Below are positions 11,450 to 22,110 of a stretch of 64,000 nucleotides of DNA, piece after piece. The translations under genes were made by a program, and so were the position numbers. The stretch covers positions 186,001-250,000 of the forward strand of contig JAIWNF010000020.1 in NCBI GenBank assembly GCA_025093555.1. The letters run 5' to 3'. The stretch comes from Circinella umbellata (lineage: Eukaryota; Mucoromycota; Mucoromycetes; Mucorales; Lichtheimiaceae). Numbering within the stretch: position 1 is the first letter of the stretch; the number at the start of each line of letters is the position of its first letter. The notes under the pieces are model-generated. The model was not told where the DNA came from. It saw only the letters and a list, made by a program, of their open reading frames with translations, and did not search any database.

Positions 11450-12186
11450 TGTTGCTTAATAAGTACTATACGTATTGAGCGTAAATGTAGAGCATGTGTT
11501 ATGGGTACAGCGTGTTTGTTCACCACTTTTATAGAAATTTGGTAGTAACCACTATTAATAATGATAAAAAAAGTAGAAAAGTAATTAAAAAGCAATTATA
11601 TAAAAAGAAAATGACTAAATCAGTTTTTTTCTATACATTACAGTGACTTTTACGTACTATTAAAAAAAATACATCATGTATGCTATTTTTATATATTAAA
11701 CAAACTGTTGACTTAATCGACAATGGTAGTAAACAAAAGTATTGAATGGTTATATAAGTATATGTACAACAACATGTGTGTGTGTGTGCATGAATAAACA
11801 AATTGAACCGAAGTGCAAAAAGTTTTTGCACGTGCGAAGAAACACACATATAAAAAAAGCAGCACGCCTCCACAGGGCAAAAAATAAAATAATGACCTAC
11901 TTCTAATCCACGAGTAATCAACTTGAACGTTTATTGGTTCTTATCCAAAATTCAATGGATATTAAAAACATATTAGTATGAGATATAGAGTGAATAGGTA
12001 TACCCGAAAAGCCAGGATTTAGTAGAATAAATAAATTTAAACATGATATTTTTTGGTTGTATTTCAAATGATTATGCATAAAATACCTCATAACTTATAT
12101 GATAACGCACTGTTATAATTATAATACTTATTATTATTATGTATTACTAATGAGTAAAAGAGGGATCATTTTCTTTTATTCTATAA
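11450..12186. other. Upstream flank of the rhomboid-like gene
   Basis: About 740 bp without a gene. It has a GT repeat at 11776-11788 and several short frames that look random. It presumably holds the minus-strand promoter. Confidence 0.4.
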
Positions 12187-12359
12187 TTATGGTTGTACAG
12201 CTAAATCTGTCTCTGATCTTTTAAGTTTCTTCTGCATTTTCTGCCAAGATTTTATAATATCATATGGATAGTAATCCATATTTAAATGTGGCAAAGCTTT
12301 TATTGAATTATTCTCTGAGCATACATTGTATGTATAATATAATTGCATAAAGCCAACAT
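12187..12359 (-). pseudogene. Orphan coding-like fragment of unknown family
   Basis: A minus-strand frame with coding-like composition ends at a TAA at 12187-12189. Its end reads ALPHLNMDYYPYDIIKSWQK then MQKKLKRSETDLAVQP. A TGA sits just upstream of 12359, so any gene would need an intron; CAG|AGAATAATTC near 12318 is a possible acceptor. I could not connect it to an upstream exon. It may be a last exon of a small gene or a remnant. Confidence 0.3.
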
Positions 12360-12405
12360 GTCAAGTATGAAATGAAATCCTACTATAATATTCTTTAATT
12401 TATAG

Positions 12406-12557
12406 CTAAGCCTCCGGACGTTCTTAGATGTGTTATATGGAACATGAAGGGTTTTGACACTTTAAAAGTTGAATACATACAATTGTGTTGTACAGGAACA
12501 CATATTCCAAGTATTGTAACACACGCAATCACTAAAAAAAACCAATATCAACCGTAG
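12406..12557 (+). pseudogene. Orphan coding-like fragment, possibly transposon-derived
   Basis: A plus-strand frame of about 50 codons reads KPPDVLRCVIWNMKGFDTLK and ends QYQP before a TAG at 12555-12557. It has no start codon at its left edge but follows a possible acceptor (TTTATAG). The composition looks like protein, but I recognise no family. It overlaps a comparable minus-strand frame, so the strand is not certain. Confidence 0.2.
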
Positions 12558-12747
12558 TGATAAGTCCTCTTTTCTCCCCGTCCTCGAGCTTGAGTTGTAT
12601 TTTTTTTCTTTAAAATAAGAAAAGAGTAGTACAGAAGGATGAGTTTATTGGAAAAATTACTGCCAAGTGGGGAACTTATTTCTCTTTTGTTCCTTTCTCT
12701 CTCTCATATAAATTGCCATTTAAAATAAAGAAAAGTTGCCAATTCCT

Positions 12748-12782
12748 AAATGAATGGTCCGTGTTACCCTTTTTCAAATGAA
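12748..12782. repeat. Short inverted repeat
   Basis: GTGTTACCCTTTTTCA and TGAAAGGTAACAC face each other across two bases, forming a near-perfect hairpin. It lies about 400 bp upstream of the first P450 start. It could be a transposon footprint or a regulatory hairpin; the sequence alone does not decide. Confidence 0.5.
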
Positions 12783-13074
12783 AGGTAACACCTCATTTCT
12801 CCGCCATTTTCGATTCTCGTGCATTTGTACAAATCGGAGATCTACAGTTTCTTTTTTCTTAAAAAAATTGACATTTCGTTGTTGTTGGGGTTCTGTTTTT
12901 CTTTTGGAGTATATCAAACCAAGGTATTATAAGCTAGTGTATGTAGAGTATCTCCATAGAAGAGATTGATAACCAGTATCACAATACACACGGACTTTCT
13001 TTTATTAAAACTGGCTCCGGCGCTTTGTTCCAATGAAGAATTATTTATAAACAGTCAGCAACTTAAATTTGTTT

Positions 13075-13172
13075 TCTTTCTTTCTAATTTTCACAGTTTT
13101 GTTTTTTCTTCCCTTCTTCTTCTTATTATCTTCTCCATTCACTCATTTTTCAATAGAAGGAAATAATCAATT
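13075..13172 (+). promoter_or_regulatory. Pyrimidine-rich leader upstream of the first P450
   Basis: A long C/T-dominated stretch (TTTTCTTCCCTTCTTCTTCT and neighbours) just before the ATG at 13173. Such CT tracts are common just upstream of starts of well-expressed fungal genes. The context before the ATG is ATCAATT, with A at -4 and -5. Functional assignment is inferred. Confidence 0.4.
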
Positions 13173-15565
13173 ATGAACTTTCAAATTCCAGATATCGACA
13201 CAGTCGCTTCGACTATCACTGAATTACGACACCATAAATTAGCTCCAGTTATCAGTATTGCTGCAGCTGCTGGTTTAGCTGTTTATGCTCTTTCAGCTGC
13301 TATTCGTAGTAATACTAAAACACCAAAAGGTTACAAGGAAATTCCTGTTGCTGATGGACGTCTTCCATACTTTGGTAAATAAAACAATTTATATTATTTC
13401 TTTTTTCAACGATAGACAATGGAGATAAAGAATTTATGCAATTTTTCTCGTAATCAATCTCATACTATAATTATTTTACTGATTTAGGTCACTTGCTCTC
13501 GCTTGGCGATGTACCTGCTTTTAAGCTTACTGAACTTCAAAAAAAACACGGTAAGCATGACGGAACAGCACTGGGAAATGATAGTCTTAACTCCTTTAAT
13601 AACAATATTTTTAACCCTTTTTACTATTAAAATTGTTATTAGGTTCTATCATGAAAGTCTATATGGGTGTTCAAGAATGGGTACTGATTAGTGATCCTTT
13701 TGTGGCCCATGAGGTAAGATGACATGATAAAATATAATATGTAACACTATTCGAAATGTTGTGCAATAATTTTATTCTATATTTGCATGAGTATCTAAAA
13801 CATTTTTATGATGTCCGCCAAAAATCAATTACCGTATAGATCTTTATGACTAAAGGAAGCGTTACATCAGGAAGACCCTTCCAACTTTATACCCATCAAT
13901 ACTACTCTATTAATCAAAGGTGAGTAATAATAGATTGAAAAACAGCAATTTGTTGTTTTACACTTTTTTTTTATTTTGTATACATCGTTATCCTAAACTT
14001 TTTTTTTTTTTTTTGTGAAATTTTCTTTAGAGGTGTTGCTTTCCCCAATCCTGATAAGCGATGGAAGAATGCTCGTACAGCTAGTATGTATAATACATTA
14101 TAATTCTATGTTTTTTTTAAAAAAAAGCACCATGAAATGAAAACAAAAGATTGAAAAAAACTAATATTTGTCATGATTTATTATTATAATAGCTCTTGAT
14201 ATTTTAGCCCCCAAGAACGTTGATAAGTTTTCGCCCATTCTTGAATTTGAAGCTGATTTTATTGTAAAGCATCTTTTAGCTGCCACTCTTGCTAATGGGT
14301 CTGTAGAAGTCATTAAACCATTCCAAGCAGCTGCTATGAATGTTGTTTTGACTACTTCTCTTGGTAAACGTGCCACTTCACTCCAAGATCCTCTTTTCAA
14401 AAAAATTATTCATGTTGTTGATACTGGTATGAAATGGGCTGGTGCTGCTGAAGATATGAGTACTTTCTTGCCGATTATTACCATTCTGGATATTATCTTC
14501 CGTAAGGAGCGTCGTATGACTGACTTTATTGAAAACACTCGTAATCCTTTGTTTCGAAGTTTGATCAAAGAAGCCAGGGAAAGCAATGTTGATTGCTTAC
14601 TCAAGTCTTTATATGAACGTAAAGAGGAATATGAGCTTGATGATGATGCTATTTTGGTTACCATAAGTAAGTATTATTATGATTTTTTTTATGTTAGCTT
14701 TTAGACAAAATAAATAAACAAACAAAGATGATAAGTCTCTTATATATTTTATTATTACTATTATTATTATAGATGATATTATTTCCGCAGGTGCTGACAC
14801 AATCGCAGTTTCGCTTTCTTGGGCTATGGTAATTCTATGCCATCATCCTGATGTTCAACAAAAGCTTCGTGATGAAATTGATAACTTTATCAAAATCCAT
14901 GGTCGTGTTCCTACATTCCAGGAACGTGATGCTGTTCCATTCATGATCTCTGTACAAAAGGAAGCTATGCGCTACAGACCCGTTGCACCTTTTGGTGTTT
15001 TGCACGAAGCCACTGAAAATGGTAAGTTCATCTGATGTTGTAAAAATCAAATTAAAAAAAGAGGGCGAGAAGAATTATACGTAAATAGACATTATAACGT
15101 TACTAATTTTTTTTTTTACTTTCCATCTACTCCTCTTTTTAATAATACTAAAATACAACAGTTGAATGTCGTGGTTATTTTATTCCAAAGGGTACTGTTC
15201 TTGTAAGCAACATGTATGCCATGCATTGGAATCCAGAAGTTTATCCAGAGCCCGAAAAGTTTATTCCTGATCGTTTCATGAACGATACCAAAAGTATGTA
15301 TGCTTCTGCTAACTCTCGTATTGAGAATCGTGACCATTATAACTTTGGTTGGGGTAGACGTATTTGCCCTGGTATTCATCTTGCCGAAGTTCAAATGTTT
15401 AATGTGATGGTCCGTATTATCGCAAAGTCTGTCATTCTTCCTATTCTTGATAACGATGGCAACTCTGTTCTTCCTGATTTGGATCGTGCTCGTGACGCTG
15501 GTCTCGTCTTGCAGCCATTTACTGATGATGTTCGTATTGTCGAACGTACTGATGCTTTGTTATAA
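13173..15565 (+). CDS. Cytochrome P450 monooxygenase (paralogue 1)
   Basis: A 531-aa, eight-exon P450 (13173-13374, 13488-13550, 13643-13713, 13840-13919, 14031-14083, 14193-14666, 14773-15021, 15162-15565). It has an N-terminal membrane anchor (residues about 24-45, VISIAAAAGLAVYALSAAI) followed by a basic and Pro-containing hinge. The I-helix oxygen-activation motif is SAGADTIAVS, the ExxR motif is KEAMRYRP, and the heme-binding loop is FGWGRRICPGIHLAE with the Cys thiolate ligand. It would be ER-bound and use an NADPH-P450 reductase. The paralogue at 24510-26982 shares all seven intron positions and phases. The style resembles zygomycete-specific families such as CYP509, but I cannot assign the family or the substrate. 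Confidence 0.95.
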
Positions 15566-16599
15566 ATAACAAAAAAAGAAAAGTCATCATTTTATTTATT
15601 TATTTATTTTCATTCTACGTACGAACCCTTATTTTCTCTTCTATATTCTGATATTCTTTTTTGTTATGTATTTATATTTAAATCAATTGACAACAGTGTA
15701 ATTGTAAAACACCAGTGTTAGCATTTAATTCTTTTTATACTTTTCATCATCACCCTGTTTTGGATTTATTTGTGCTTGTTGTTTTTTATATAGTATCATT
15801 CTTTCCATTTAATGAGAAGATTTCTGGTTACGTATTTGAAACATTTACTCATTCACTCACTTTATTACTCTAATAATAACATAATACCTTTGTGATACCA
15901 CCAAATATCTTTATATTAACATGTTGTTGCTGTTGCTGTTGTTATATGAACGATTAACTGTGAAATTCATTTTCCAAACGGGGTTCGTCGGTAGACAGAA
16001 AAAGAGGTTTTATAAGATCCTTTTTTCTTTTGTTGTCGACGTTTAGTATGGTTACAACAAGAGATTTAAACTTATTTGTATAATCTACGTTTTCAGAAAA
16101 TATACGTACATAATAAATAATTGCTTATCAATAACCAAGAGTTATAATAACTCAATCAAGCGACTACTAAACTAACATGTGCAAAAATACAATTTCATTT
16201 TAAAGTTCAAGTTTTATTAACCTAAAAGTTATACTAGATTATTACTGTGCAGTCGGTGTACTTTTGTAGAATATTTCAAATCAAAGAGAAAAAAAAGCAT
16301 CTGATACGTAGTCTATAGTAAAAAACAACTGGTGATGTTTTTGTAAAAACAGCACTACGAACAGTATTTATGAAAGCGTACGGATAGTATGTAATATTAA
16401 TTTATATTGCGTAAAAAAATATCCCAGCCACGATAAGTATATATATTTATAGTAAAGAATTGTTATAAAAATAAACTATACTATTGTTTGACTACAAGTC
16501 TAATTTGTCAATTAAAAAAAAAGGCCATTTATTATTTAATTTGAATAAACAAAAGTCTAACCATTTGTGGAATTCAGTAATCCGACTTGAATGTTACAC
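15566..16599. other. 3' flank of P450 paralogue 1
   Basis: About 1 kb of AT-rich DNA with no frame of note. A TTTA tandem repeat lies at about 15592-15610. Left edge of the transposon-rich island. Confidence 0.4.
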
Positions 16600-16920
16600 T
16601 TTCATTTTAAAGTTTTATAACAGAAACATGGGCTGATCAATTCAATAGCTTGACATGTGTTTTGTTTGGTACACAAGATATATCTATATAAATGCATTCC
16701 TCGTTTTAGGCTGTCCATTTTTTTCAACATGGCTTTAAGATGGCGGTCAGCGGAGACTTTCGTAGCGCGTGATGTATTTTTCATTTGATGTTGGGTTTTT
16801 TTTCCCAAGCTGACGGCTGAAAATTTTACTGTGGGCGTCCAAATATGATCAGTGTAGTATCCAAATGGTTTTACTTGGTGGCTAACAACACAGCACCAAA
16901 GATCAGAACAACGCATAGAA
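16600..16920 (-). mobile_element. Transposon end fragment, inverted relative to the copy at 21.9-22.1 kb
   Basis: The reverse complement of about 16690-16890 aligns with 21915-22105. Shared blocks include GGCCACCAAGTAAAA (GCCACCAAGTAAAA here), AAATACATCACGCGCTA with GAAAGTCTCC, CCGCCATCTTAAAG and GCCTAAAACGAGGAA. The minus-strand frame reads CCVVSHQVKPFGYYTD and later KNTSRATKVSADRHLK, but it is not a whole protein. It is a truncated copy of the same Tc1/IS630-like family whose transposase C-terminus is next to the other copy. Confidence 0.75.
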
Positions 16921-17871
16921 GAAAAACTCTCTTTTTCGTATAGGAACCTTGTTTAAACTTTTTTTTTTTCGAAATAACATGTCAAGTAATCACCACTTTT
17001 AAGAAAAGCAGTAGTTTTTGTTTACAAAAAAAAAAGGTGAACAAAGGGAAAGGGCCTATATAAGACATGCTAATTCTCATAATAAAACCAATAGCGCAAT
17101 TGAGGTTCTGTATCGTCAAGGTCGAAAGAAAAAAAAAAAAGAAAAGCATAATACTATACTTTCTACGAATTAAATTCACTAACAGACTTTTTTGTTATAT
17201 TACTTTTTTTCTGAATAAAACTAGCGTTTGCATACCTAGTAAAAAGTAATGCTTTTTTTTTATTTATGGTTCTCTATCAGAGCAATGAACATATACTTTA
17301 TTTGCTGTAGTAATACTGTGATATATGGGTCTTTTTAATCGGCAATGTCGTATGGATGGGAAAATAAGTAAATAAGGTAAGTTAAATAAGAATGAATAGA
17401 AATAGATAACAAAGTAGAAGTCTTGTGAGAATCAATTAGGTCTTTTATTATATGAAATAAAGTATTAAGATAAAAAGATAATTTTATATTATTTAATTTT
17501 AAGTCTATATTTATATTCTTTGGTATATAACTTCCCTATCCTACGATGATGGGTTCACTTGTTGTTTTAGTTTCAGGTATATTATCATGGTATTATATTA
17601 TAAATAAATATCGGGGAAAAAGTGATGATGAAGAGATGGGTTCAGATAGAAATGTATGGATGCTACAAGACCGGATGGTTTGTGTAAAAAATGCTTGAAT
17701 AACGAAAATAATACATTATTATTATTAAATGTGTAAATGGATGAAGTTGAATAGATGTACTAGACAAATAATAATATAATACAGTATTATATAATAAAAG
17801 ATTTAAAGAAAGGGTTACTGTCAATGACAATAACAATGAAAAAAAAAGGAATAGTAGTACTCAATTGAAGT
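16921..17871. other. AT-rich island interior
   Basis: No credible gene. Short frames near 16982-17249 are low complexity. Poly-T/A runs near 16960-16970, 17025-17035 and 17132-17142. Confidence 0.4.
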
Positions 17872-19937
17872 TCAATATCTAGATGAGGCACCAAGTGTTC
17901 GGTTGCAAGTCCTGCCGATCAGTGTATATAATTCAGATACTGGGACAACACCAGCGTCATCATCTCGCGTAATATGAGTAGCATGGCATTCATTCCAGAA
18001 ACATCGCCCGACTTTTGTCAGCTTGTTCAAGTTCATCATTGATACAAAAGAATGTAGGTTCGATAAGGACGAAGCATAAGTGAACTGCGCAATTTCCAGC
18101 ATTGTGACACACTTGGCTTCAGATGAAGAACTTTATACATGCTCCCATTTATCTCTGTTCTCCCCTGTAGCAATTTTTGTGTTGTTTTTTTGTAATAAAG
18201 AACGTTAGATCAAATCCATTGATCATGAATCCAAAGCACCAGTTCAGTTTCCATTTGTCAATTGCCCTTTTTGAAGCGATTCCTAAGCGTAAGACATCGA
18301 GTGATACTGAATGTTTTGTTGTAGAACTGTTGCCAGGCTTTACTTCTCCGAAACCAACAGGGTAGCCAAAGTCGTTTTGCATGATCGTTGAAACAATTGC
18401 ATCGGGACGTATATCAGTTTGCTCCTCATATGCTGATTTATTTGGCCATCGTAATGCAACATTCTTATCTTGATCGGCAATAAGCTCGGATAACAAGGCA
18501 TCATAATATGTTGTTTGTAGTTCGATTTCTCCCAATTTATCCATGTTGAGGATCTCGACTCTTGGCAACTTTGTTAATCTAATATATAAACCAGTATAGT
18601 GAGCAGTAGCTACGAAGCACACACAGACACATAGTTTAATGAATCCCATAACAACACTTACAAGTTTGCTATTCCTTCAACCTACGCTTGCTTTATTACA
18701 ACCTTCCATGGAAGCCGCCAATGTGAGTAGCTCCAATTTGGCCGTTCTGATGGTTTTCGTTTTCTCAGCAACATTATTGATAATCCTTGTAACCTTAATA
18801 AATTCGTCGTCATTAAATAACTCTTTGTTTTCTTGAGTATCGAGAATTTTCAATTCTTGTAATATTTCTGTGCACATCAAGTCAAAGTTGGACAGCTGGG
18901 ATTTTTTTTTACAAACACTATGGTCATTGGATGCCAAGAACAAGATATTTGCCGTTGCCATGATTTCTTGTAGGTCTTTTTCAATTGTAAATGTTGGGTA
19001 GTGTGATGAAATGTATTCTTGGTATTGTTTAAATGTGTCAGTGACATTGACGTGTTTAATGATGAACGGGGTATGTATTTCGGTTGGTGTTGATGTACCC
19101 GGATTGCTGCTTTCTGAACTACTGCTATTATTATTGTTTCTTGTATTACTGACACTATTATTTTTACAACTACTAGTATTACTGCTGTTACTGTTACTAT
19201 TAATATTGTTGTTGCTACAGCTATGATTGCGTTCGCTGATACTACGATCATTATGGTTGCTATCATCAGACTTATTAATGTTGGTACTACGATCACGATT
19301 GTTCGTGCTGCTGCTACTGCTGCTTTCAACATAATTATTGCTATTATCGTTGTTGATTGATGATCCTTGTGGACCTTCGTGAATTATTGCATCAACCAAA
19401 GTTGAGCATCCCACACGAGTTTCAGCTATTGTTTGTTTTCTTGCTTGTTCTTTCCAAAAAATCTTTGCATCAAGGGACTTCTTCCATCCATCCAAATCTT
19501 GGAGAAGTTTTTCTCTTCTGTCTCCACTAAGGTCAACCCTAGCAGCGGTGGTAAAATACATTTTTTGTAAAATGGAACCCGCAATGTATCTCCAGCAGCG
19601 GTTGTAAACGGGGTGGCAAATGGATCGGTTGTAAATTGCATACCCGCACTCAGGGGATGCAAAAAAAAATTCCCCATCTACTTAATTTTTTTTTACCTCC
19701 TCCAAATAGCAACTCACTGATGGAGAAAAATCATCTGGGTTGCTAAAACGAATGTATTTTGATTCTAAAATAGAAACGATTATACCTCCACTGCTGGGGT
19801 TGCCCTAAAGTGTGCAGTCAAAATGTTTCGGTATCCGTGAGACCAAATTCAAGGGCGAAATTCTTGACCGTAAGAGTGTTGGAATTGTTGAGACACCATT
19901 GTGCGTCATTGGAAGCGCGCTTTCGTTTGCCTATCAT
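17872..19937 (-). CDS. Unknown multi-exon protein with PD-(D/E)XK-like motif (structure uncertain)
   Basis: A minus-strand gene or recent pseudogene of a kind that looks like an expanded fungal family. It probably starts MIGKRKRASNDAQWCLNNSN at 19937; an acceptor near 19804 gives GNPSSGGIIVSILESKYIRF and NPDDFSPSVSCYLEE. The large central exon (about 18690-19561) reads DLSGDRREKLLQDLDGWKK, then a long Asn/Ser-rich spacer, then TDTFKQYQEYISSHYPTF. After an intron (donor near 18700, acceptor near 18629) the core reads LTKLPRVEILNMDKL, TDIRPDAIVSTIM and FGYPVGFGEVKPGNSS. The RPD and GEVK elements match the D...ExK pattern of PD-(D/E)XK nucleases. A final exon reads MLEIAQFTYASSLSNLHSFV and ends at 17872. 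Some junctions, chiefly near 18150 and 19570, need either odd introns or frame shifts. Function is unknown; the nuclease link is only a motif. Confidence 0.6.
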
Positions 19938-20180
19938 TGACTGTAGTAGTAGTAGTAGTGAAAGGATTTCAAAGAGCAAAGGGTGTTTTACGAAAGCAAT
20001 CAGGAAAAAAGGATTCGACTAGCTTGAATTCGTTATTAAAACTTTGGCTTTAACAGAATTTATCATTCACTAGGAAAAACTGACTACGTCATCCTCACTC
20101 TGACATCAGTTATTAATAAATAAAGCCTCCCACACTTTTTAGTCCACTGCTTGTTATAATTTTTTCTTATTATCATTATC

Positions 20181-20456
20181 TTGGCCTCTACATCTGATGG
20201 CCTTGGGTACCTCATCTGTGCTCTTCCAAACTTTTCTACATCTATTGTAGAAGAAATATTTGATAACAATTCTGCCTTTGAAGTTTGGTTGAAAGAAAAC
20301 CCTTCCCACTACGCCAACTTCATCTCCAACCACTCCTACATCCTCATTCCACCGTATCAGATCCAAGTTTGGCTTGAACTACCACCCCACTCACACCTTG
20401 TCTTGATGCTATTTATTGCAGGCTTATTACCATACTTTTTGACTCGGTTTCTATGA
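20181..20456 (+). CDS. Short hypothetical frame, doubtful
   Basis: An open frame of 91 codons (starts MASTSDGLGYLICALPNFST, contains YANFISNHSYILIPPYQIQV) with amino-acid composition better than random and a hydrophobic end, LVLMLFIAGLLPYFL. It overlaps minus-strand frames of similar length, has no recognisable family and sits in a repeat-rich island. It may be an exon or a dead fragment. Confidence 0.2.
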   Translation: MASTSDGLGYLICALPNFSTSIVEEIFDNNSAFEVWLKENPSHYANFISNHSYILIPPYQIQVWLELPPHSHLVLMLFIAGLLPYFLTRFL

Positions 20457-20606
20457 TAAGACAACCGTATATTTAACTTTTTTTTTTCTTTTTCTATTAT
20501 AGGCGAAATCATAAGTGCCTCGAAGAATTCTATTTTTGATAAGTCTTTATTCTTTTTCTCTATTTTCTTGACACACTTTTGGCTTCCTAACCACCTCAGC
20601 AAACAA

Positions 20607-20802
20607 GATGCTTGTAGTAGTAGTCCTTTGGATGAACACCATGCTACCAACCATTGCAGTAGTAGTCTTCGGATGAACAAAATTGGCTTGGGTTCTTGAT
20701 TGTGCATGAGATGCTTGTAGTAGTAGTCCTTTGGATGAACATCATGATACCAACCATTGTAGTAGTAGTCTTCAGATGAACAAAATTGACTTGGGTTCTC
20801 AT
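20607..20802. repeat. Tandem direct repeat, period 103 bp
   Basis: Two copies of a block of about 93 bp starting GATGCTTGTAGTAGTAGTCC at 20607 and again at 20710. Each is followed by TTTGGATGAACA, ACCAACCATTG, AGTAGTAGTCTTC and GATGAACAAAATTG. Copies differ at few positions. There is also an internal half-repeat, because GTAGTAGTC followed by GGATGAACA or AGATGAACA occurs twice in each unit. Confidence 0.9.
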
Positions 20803-21559
20803 GCGAGATGGAGGAAGCAGTGTATAACGATATGTTTAACTTACTTTTTTTTCTTTTTTTTTATAGACGAAGCAGTGACTACTTACAAAATTTCTCACAG
20901 TTGGTTACTGTTCTTGATGGTCTTATTACTTTTATCTACCTTCTCTACTATCCGATGACATATACCTTTTCCTGTCTTATTACAAATTATTAACTGAGTG
21001 TACCAGTTTTCTTCTCTTTTCTATTGTTTATATTATAGTAATAAATCTTTTTTAAAATCACTATATCATAATGTACCTTTTCAAATCGTTCAAGGTTCAA
21101 GCTATTAGAAGTATCGTTAACTGTAAATTTATGTATTATTTGACTTTTTCATTTGGATCGAGATTAGGTGTGATATTGGAATGTGTAATATGCATATCAA
21201 TAAGGAAAGTACTTGCCGTTATCCGTGGTGATAATATAATATGCTGTGGTCACTGGCAAGTTTTCATTCGTTGCTACGAAGAATATATGTATAGTTTCGT
21301 GTTATTATCTTCCTTTGTTCATATCCACATTTTATTATAACAACAGTTTATTATTGCTTTTTAAGCAGTAATAGCAGGTGCTTGTTCCGGAGGGCGTACA
21401 ATAAATTCCCAAGAATTTTGAATATACCAGATTCATTAAACCAGGAGCTTACTGACTACTATTATTATTATGTAATATGATCATTCTGAAACCTCTATTC
21501 TATGTATCTACATGGTGTTATACTTTTTACACAGTACGAGTTACGTTTACGAAACGTAT
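20803..21559. other. Island interior without an assignable gene
   Basis: One plus-strand frame at 21071-21340 (MYLFKSFKVQAIRSIVNCKF to HILL) is open for 89 codons but has no recognisable motif. I treat it as unassigned. Confidence 0.3.
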
Positions 21560-22110
21560 AAGTCTCGTGGAACGATTGATTGCCAAAAATCTACAATTTT
21601 ATCAGCAATATAGCTTCCTCCTTACTCACTAATGTTGAGTCCCATAGAGGAGTTTATGTCCAAGTTGAAGGACGGTGTGAAACGATAGATCTTACCAACA
21701 AATAGTCCTTTGACACCTCGTATTGTCCAGTCAGCATACTTAGTTACTGCTAAAGATTGTGAAGGGTGGATATGTCATGCAATATCTTATTTTCTTCGTT
21801 GTATCCTTGAAGAAAAATGTTATAGTTACTATTGTTTTTAAAATGATCATTTATTCTTTATCATTAAAAAAAATAACCAACTTTTTGTCTAGTTTTTCTT
21901 TCCATACTGCTACAGTTGGAGTTGTTGGCCACCAAGTAAAAAGCATTTGGGCAGCAAACTATAAAATGTTTAGCGCCACAGTAAAAAAACCCACCATCAA
22001 ATGAAAAATACATCACGCGCTATGAAAGTCTCCACTAACCGCCATCTTAAAGAAAAACCGGCGTCATGTTAAAAAAATGGATCGCCTAAAACGAGGAAAA
22101 ATCCTGTATA
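21560..22110 (+). mobile_element. Degenerate Tc1/IS630-type transposase C-terminus with element end
   Basis: The plus strand reads LSPIEEFMSKLKDGVKR, a stop, then ILPTNSPLTPRIVQSAYLVT and AKDCEGWICHAISYF (about 21630-21800). This matches the last acidic block (NPIE in relatives) and the tail helices of fungal DDE_3 transposases. The frame has an in-frame TAG and further stops. The following 21915-22105 is the segment shared in inverted orientation with 16690-16890, so it is the element's own end. No upstream catalytic blocks could be recognised. Confidence 0.7.

Noticed and set aside
18877..19332. Minus-strand Ile/Val/Ala-rich frame, and the plus-strand Leu-rich frame at 19011-19226
   Set aside because: Shadows of the Asn/Ser repeat exon in other frames; no start context or conserved motif.
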